From an uncultured Eggerthellaceae bacterium (GTDB lineage Bacteria > Actinomycetota > Coriobacteriia > Coriobacteriales > Eggerthellaceae), in contig CAKTVK010000072.1 in assembly GCA_934623455.1 (NCBI GenBank), forward strand, positions 1 through 9,684: a stretch of 9,684 bases of DNA, in the 5' to 3' direction. Each line of letters opens with the position of its first letter. The stretch's first letter is position 1. Made by a program: the position numbers and the translations under genes. Positions 7,482-9,684 of this stretch are shown piece by piece. The notes beneath the pieces are model-generated. The model had not been told where the DNA came from, did no database searches, and was given only the letters and a program-made list of their open reading frames with translations.

Positions 7482-7515
7482 ATCTCCGCTTCCTGCTTCA
7501 TTGGGAAGCGGAGAT
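7482..7515 (+). other. Perfect 12-bp hairpin after the ferredoxin gene
   Basis: ATCTCCGCTTCC (7482-7493) pairs perfectly with GGAAGCGGAGAT (7504-7515) around a 10-nt loop, 16 nt after the ferredoxin stop and 36 nt before the next start codon. No T-run follows on either strand, so it is not a classical intrinsic terminator. It could be an mRNA-stabilising or processing element that lowers expression of the downstream genes relative to the enzyme genes. Confidence 0.7.
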
Positions 7516-7551
7516 TCTGGGGATGCAAAAACAATTGAAAGGGGATCAAGC

Positions 7552-7851
7552 ATGGAAGTTAATGTTACTTTGCGAGGCGAAAATAAACTCGCAGCTTTTA
7601 TCGAAGAAAATGCCACCATTGACTTCGAAACCGCCAAAAAGGACCTTGAGGCTCAGTTTCTTGCAGACGAGAAAGCCAATCAATATGTCCTAGCGGCAGA
7701 TAAGGCAAAAGACGGTGCAGAACATGTTATCAAGTACATGGGCGTTTGCATGTCTTACGATGCCCAGGGCACCCAAATCGGTGGCGGCAAAGCTTATCTT
7801 GACAAGGGTCAGGAAATCGCCCGAAAAGACATCACCATCGTGTTTATGTAA
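7552..7851 (+). CDS. Conserved-context 99-aa protein of unknown function
   Basis: ATG 7552 was chosen because AAAGGGG (7538-7544) lies 7 nt upstream; a TTG 51 bp earlier in frame falls inside the hairpin and lacks a ribosome site. I do not recognise a family. The protein is soluble, slightly acidic, with no signal peptide or membrane segment. It starts with an alternating hydrophobic strand (MEVNVTLRG), continues with two likely helices (about 11-20 and 26-58, rich in A, E, K), has a single Cys66 in KYMGVCMSYD, a glycine run GGGK at 77-80 and a hydrophobic C-terminal strand (DITIVFM). Codon use and ribosome site match the neighbours, so it is very likely translated. Position suggests a role with the Moco enzyme pathway. 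Confidence 0.8.
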   Translation: MEVNVTLRGENKLAAFIEENATIDFETAKKDLEAQFLADEKANQYVLAADKAKDGAEHVIKYMGVCMSYDAQGTQIGGGKAYLDKGQEIARKDITIVFM

Positions 7852-7879
7852 TTCCCGGATGCCCCTCCTTCCACGAAAA

Positions 7880-7918
7880 GCCCAAGAGAGCGATCCTGCA
7901 AGCCTTGCTCTCTTGGGC
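7880..7918 (+). other. Perfect 12-bp hairpin after the 99-aa gene
   Basis: GCCCAAGAGAGC (7880-7891) pairs with GCTCTCTTGGGC (7907-7918) across a 15-nt loop, 28 nt after the stop. No T-run follows on the plus strand. On the minus strand the stem is followed by TTTT (7879-7876), so it could terminate antisense transcription, but no minus-strand gene is seen here. On the plus strand it may act as a 3' mRNA stabiliser. Confidence 0.65.
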
Positions 7919-7950
7919 GGACATCAAAGAAAAGAGGGCGCTCAATCCGG

Positions 7951-8013
7951 CAATGGCGAGCGCCAAGGATTCCTTTCTTGTAAGAAGTCGGTAATGTTTA
8001 TCGTTCGCCATTG
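7951..8013 (+). other. Long-range inverted repeat in the spacer before the zinc-ribbon gene
   Basis: CAATGGCGAGCG (7951-7962) and CGTTCGCCATTG (8002-8013) pair at 11 of 12 positions around 39 nt that contain a small TTCTT/AAGAA stem. The element lies in the 245-bp gene-free spacer 7852-8096, where I see no coding frame with a ribosome site. It could be a structured 5' leader of the zinc-ribbon gene or part of a small RNA; neither is proved. Confidence 0.4.
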
Positions 8014-8096
8014 ATGCGGATATCCATTGTTGAAAACGTTGCCCGCCAAGAAAAGCGGCGACGTGAATCAAGCTCGTAAAACGAAAGGAAAAGAGC

Positions 8097-8324
8097 ATGT
8101 GTTTTAGACCAGCAGCAGTAGAAATTGAAAAGACCTGCCCGAAATGCGGTGCCAAGGCTGAATCGTCCGAGACGGTATGCCCCTCTTGCGGTGCCGACCT
8201 TCCTGCAGGACCGGCTATGCCCGGCGCTCCTGGCGTTCCTGGTGCCCCTGCAGCTCCAGGCGTTCCCGGCGCACCTGCTGCCCCCGGCATGCCTGGCGCT
8301 CCCAAAGCTCCCGGTGCCAAATAA
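8097..8324 (+). CDS. Small zinc-ribbon protein with G-x-P triplet tail
   Basis: A 75-residue protein starts at ATG 8097 after AAAGGAA (8084-8090). The N-terminus MCFRPAAVEI is followed by a zinc ribbon with Cys14, 17, 28 and 31 (CPKCG-x9-CPSCG), expected to bind one Zn(II). Residues 37-75 are low-complexity G/A-x-P triplets, including three 9-residue repeats: GVPGAPAAP at 46-54 and 55-63 and GMPGAPKAP at 64-72. These are encoded by 27-bp units at 8232-8312 that differ at synonymous positions. The tail should be extended and flexible, with a polyproline-like character rather than true collagen. There is no signal peptide. Function is unknown; a scaffold or partner-binding role for the neighbouring enzymes is a guess. 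I have a vague memory of similar short zinc-ribbon proteins beginning MCFRP in anaerobes, unverified. Confidence 0.8.
   Translation: MCFRPAAVEIEKTCPKCGAKAESSETVCPSCGADLPAGPAMPGAPGVPGAPAAPGVPGAPAAPGMPGAPKAPGAK
8232..8312 (+). repeat. Three 27-bp tandem repeats encoding GVPGAPAAP-type units
   Basis: The three units encode nearly the same nine residues but differ at many third positions (for example GGT/GGC, CCT/CCC), which shows that the amino-acid pattern has been kept while the DNA drifted. Copy number could vary between strains. Confidence 0.8.
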
Positions 8325-8326
8325 GA

Positions 8327-8361
8327 GCAAGATGCTTGCATGACAAACATCTTGCAAGCAT
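8327..8361 (+). other. Overlapping stems after the zinc-ribbon gene: alternative hairpins or pseudoknot
   Basis: GCAAGATG (8327-8334) can pair with CATCTTGC (8348-8355), and ATGCTTGCA (8332-8340) with TGCAAGCAT (8353-8361). The two stems interleave and share three bases on each side, so they are either mutually exclusive or form a compact pseudoknot with shortened stems. No T-run follows directly. A switch or processing role is speculative. Confidence 0.45.
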
Positions 8362-8379
8362 TCGTTCACCTTGGATTTT

Positions 8380-8408
8380 GCGGGATTGAGTATATCAATC
8401 TCGCATTT
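8380..8408 (+). terminator. Probable intrinsic terminator after the zinc-ribbon gene
   Basis: GCGGGATTGA (8380-8389) pairs with TCAATCTCGC (8395-8404), with one G-U pair, around a 5-nt loop and is followed by ATTTTCT. The stem is sound but the T-run is short, so read-through is possible. It would separate the UROD-family gene, 145 bp further on, into its own unit. A weak promoter candidate for that gene is TTCATA (8501-8506), 16 bp, TATACA (8523-8528). Confidence 0.5.
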
Positions 8409-8552
8409 TCTCGTAATGTGGCTGCTGCATGCAAATCGTTTCAACTGGGGATATGCAATAGCCACAACTCCCCTTCTTCCTTTCTTTTCACCGCAATTCA
8501 TTCATAGGATGGGGATTCATCGTATACAGAAAAGTTTGAGAAAGGATCAAGA

Positions 8553-9548
8553 ATGCTGAGCAAGCGTCAAAATTTCATTGAGTGCATAACGGGAGGCAAT
8601 CCGGACCGCTATGTAAATCAATACGAAGCATTCAATCTTATTCGCCCGTCTATTCACTGTGACATGTCGCATTTCGCTTCCGATGGCTACATGATTGACG
8701 GATGGGGCGTATATCAAGGACAAGTAAAGGGTCAAGAGAATATGGGCTTGTTCCCCATGCATGACCCCGAGCATCTGGTTGTTAAAGATGTCTGCAACTG
8801 GAGAAATGAACTCACTCCCCCGAAGAACCCCGATGACCCCGCAATCTGGGAGCCTCTTCAGGAAAAAGCTGAAGCAGTTGACCGTTCCGAGCAGTTTGTC
8901 ACCAGCGTGTGCCTTCCGGGCATGCTTGAGCGCTGCCATCACCTTATGGGCATGACCGAATGCATGGCCGCATTCTACGAAGAGCCCGAAGAGATGGAAG
9001 AGCTCATTGACTTCATCACCGAATACGAACTTGAAGTTGCAAAATGCCACATCAAGTACATCAAGCCCGATGCTATGTTCCATCACGACGACTGGGGAAC
9101 CAAGCTTTCCACGTTCATGGCGCCCGACATGCTTGAGGAGTTCTTCTTGAAGCCGTATCAGAAGGTGTACAGCTACTACAAGGAGCATGGCGTACAGTAC
9201 ATCATCCATCACTCCGACTCTTACGGCGAGACCTTGCTTCCTATGATGGAAAAAGTTGGCATTGACGTATGGCAAGGCTGCCTGCGCACCACCAACAACC
9301 TTCCCGAGCTCATTAAGGAATGGGGCGGAAAGATTACATTCATGGGCGGCATCGAAAACGCAATGGTTGACAAGCCTGACTGGTCCGAAGAAGAGGTAAT
9401 CGCCGAGGTTAACACGGCAATCGACTTCGCGAACAGCAAGAAGTTCTTCATTCCCTGCATGACTTCCGGCATCAACGACTCGAACTTCCCTGGCGTATAC
9501 GATATTGTTACTCGTGTTATTGACGAGCGTTCTAAGAGCGATTTCTAG
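8553..9548 (+). CDS. Uroporphyrinogen decarboxylase (URO-D) family protein, possible methyltransferase
   Basis: A 331-residue protein starts at ATG 8553 after GAAAGG (8537-8542). Its length and layout fit the URO-D superfamily (URO-D itself and the MtaA/CmuA-type cobamide methyltransferases): a TIM-barrel fold with FHHDDWG at 176-182, the IIHHSD segment at 217-222, GIDVWQGC at 236-243, FMGGIEN at 263-269 and a late PCMTSGIN at 301-308. True hemE enzymes act in haem synthesis; this copy sits among Moco genes and has a different N-terminus, so a catabolic or methyl-transfer role is more likely. The zinc-binding H-x-C of MtaA-like enzymes appears here as H-H-S-D, while Cys302 could be the distal Cys. 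No corrinoid protein gene is visible in the window. It is soluble and followed by a strong terminator. Confidence 0.85.
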   Translation: MLSKRQNFIECITGGNPDRYVNQYEAFNLIRPSIHCDMSHFASDGYMIDGWGVYQGQVKGQENMGLFPMHDPEHLVVKDVCNWRNELTPPKNPDDPAIWEPLQEKAEAVDRSEQFVTSVCLPGMLERCHHLMGMTECMAAFYEEPEEMEELIDFITEYELEVAKCHIKYIKPDAMFHHDDWGTKLSTFMAPDMLEEFFLKPYQKVYSYYKEHGVQYIIHHSDSYGETLLPMMEKVGIDVWQGCLRTTNNLPELIKEWGGKITFMGGIENAMVDKPDWSEEEVIAEVNTAIDFANSKKFFIPCMTSGINDSNFPGVYDIVTRVIDERSKSDF

Positions 9549-9564
9549 GCTTACATCGCATTTG

Positions 9565-9602
9565 GCAAAAAGGGTCGCTTATTGCGGCCCTTTTTGCATT
9601 TT
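9565..9602 (+). terminator. Strong intrinsic terminator after the URO-D-family gene
   Basis: A 14-bp stem (9565-9578 with 9584-9597, one G-T wobble) closes a TTATT loop; the stem's descending arm contains TTTTT and is followed by ATTTT. The A-run on the left makes it potentially active on both strands. It lies 17 nt after the stop codon at 9548. Confidence 0.9.
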
Positions 9603-9666
9603 CTGCTGTATTCTGCTATATTTCGAAATCATATTTCGTTTACTTTTTCAGAACGATTTTCGAAAT
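9594..9666 (+). promoter_or_regulatory. Candidate promoter and TTTCGAAA operators for the next gene
   Basis: TTGCAT (9594-9599) and TATATT (9617-9622; 5 of 6 to the -10 consensus) are 17 bp apart. The palindrome ATTTCGAAAT (9620-9629) overlaps the -10 box, a half-site ATTTCG follows at 9633-9638, and TTTTCGAAAT recurs at 9657-9666 just before the ribosome site. A repressor binding these sites would block both initiation and ribosome access; this is inferred from layout. Confidence 0.4.
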
Positions 9667-9678
9667 AAGGTGCTTGAC

Positions 9679-9684
9679 ATGAAC
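9679..9684 (+). CDS. Probable first codons of a gene that continues beyond the window
   Basis: ATG AAC at the last six bases follows AAGG (9667-9670) by 8 nt and the promoter-like region at 9594-9666. Only two codons are visible, so nothing can be said of the product. Confidence 0.3.

Noticed and set aside
7501..7551. TTG start 17 codons upstream of the 99-aa protein
   Set aside because: The TTG sits in the 7482-7515 hairpin with no Shine-Dalgarno; ATG 7552 has AAAGGGG correctly spaced.
7844..8350. Minus-strand frame with collagen-like GAPGTPGAAG repeats
   Set aside because: It is the reverse complement of the zinc-ribbon gene's G-x-P repeats; the plus-strand frame has a ribosome site and a zinc ribbon.
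8125..8389. Two other plus-strand frames across the repeat region
   Set aside because: GC-rich 27-bp repeats leave all frames open; these lack ribosome sites and the Cys pattern.
1..9684. tRNA, rRNA, CRISPR array, transposase or integrase
   Set aside because: No cloverleaf, rRNA-like segment, regular repeat-spacer array or recombinase motif was seen on either strand.

Overview
The window most resembles an accessory, redox-metabolism locus from a gut Coriobacteriia bacterium (Eggerthellaceae-like). The grounds are mixed: molybdopterin (Moco) enzymes of the DMSO-reductase superfamily sit next to a LuxR-type regulator with 12 predicted membrane helices, an arrangement I associate with Eggerthella and relatives, and genes start after clear GGAG-type ribosome sites. 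The genus cannot be assigned from this sequence alone. Base composition is uneven: some parts of the Moco genes use almost only G/C third positions, others are mixed, and the regulator and spacers are AT-richer.

Layout. Positions 1-2276 (minus) hold the first ~758 residues of a cytoplasmic Moco enzyme that runs off the left edge. Positions 2277-2500 are its upstream region. Positions 2501-4125 (minus) encode a 12-helix membrane protein with a C-terminal LuxR DNA-binding domain; it is split into two frames at a run of eight G on the coding strand. Positions 4126-4660 are a 535-bp divergent regulatory spacer. Positions 4661-7105 (plus) encode a second Moco enzyme, a paralogue of the first, followed after 9 bp by a small two-cluster ferredoxin-like subunit (7115-7465). 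Downstream on the same strand are an unrecognised 99-aa protein (7552-7851), a 75-aa zinc-ribbon protein with a G-x-P triplet tail (8097-8324) and a uroporphyrinogen-decarboxylase-family protein (8553-9548) closed by a strong intrinsic terminator. A new regulatory region and the probable first codons of another gene end the window. Several perfect hairpins lie in the spacers between the plus-strand genes.

How it may work together (inference): the regulator senses something at the membrane and controls one or both flanking Moco genes. The plus-strand enzyme would take or give electrons through the small Fe-S protein. The enzymes have no Tat signal and no membrane anchor subunit here, so they probably act in the cytoplasm, as acetylene hydratase and pyrogallol transhydroxylase do, rather than as exported respiratory reductases. 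The UROD-family protein could be a methyl-transfer partner or a separate catabolic enzyme. The substrate is unknown.

Most notable are the homopolymeric tract splitting the regulator (possible phase variation), a 54-bp perfect identity between the two otherwise diverged Moco genes (possible gene conversion), and the unusual downstream trio of small orphan, zinc-ribbon and UROD-family genes.
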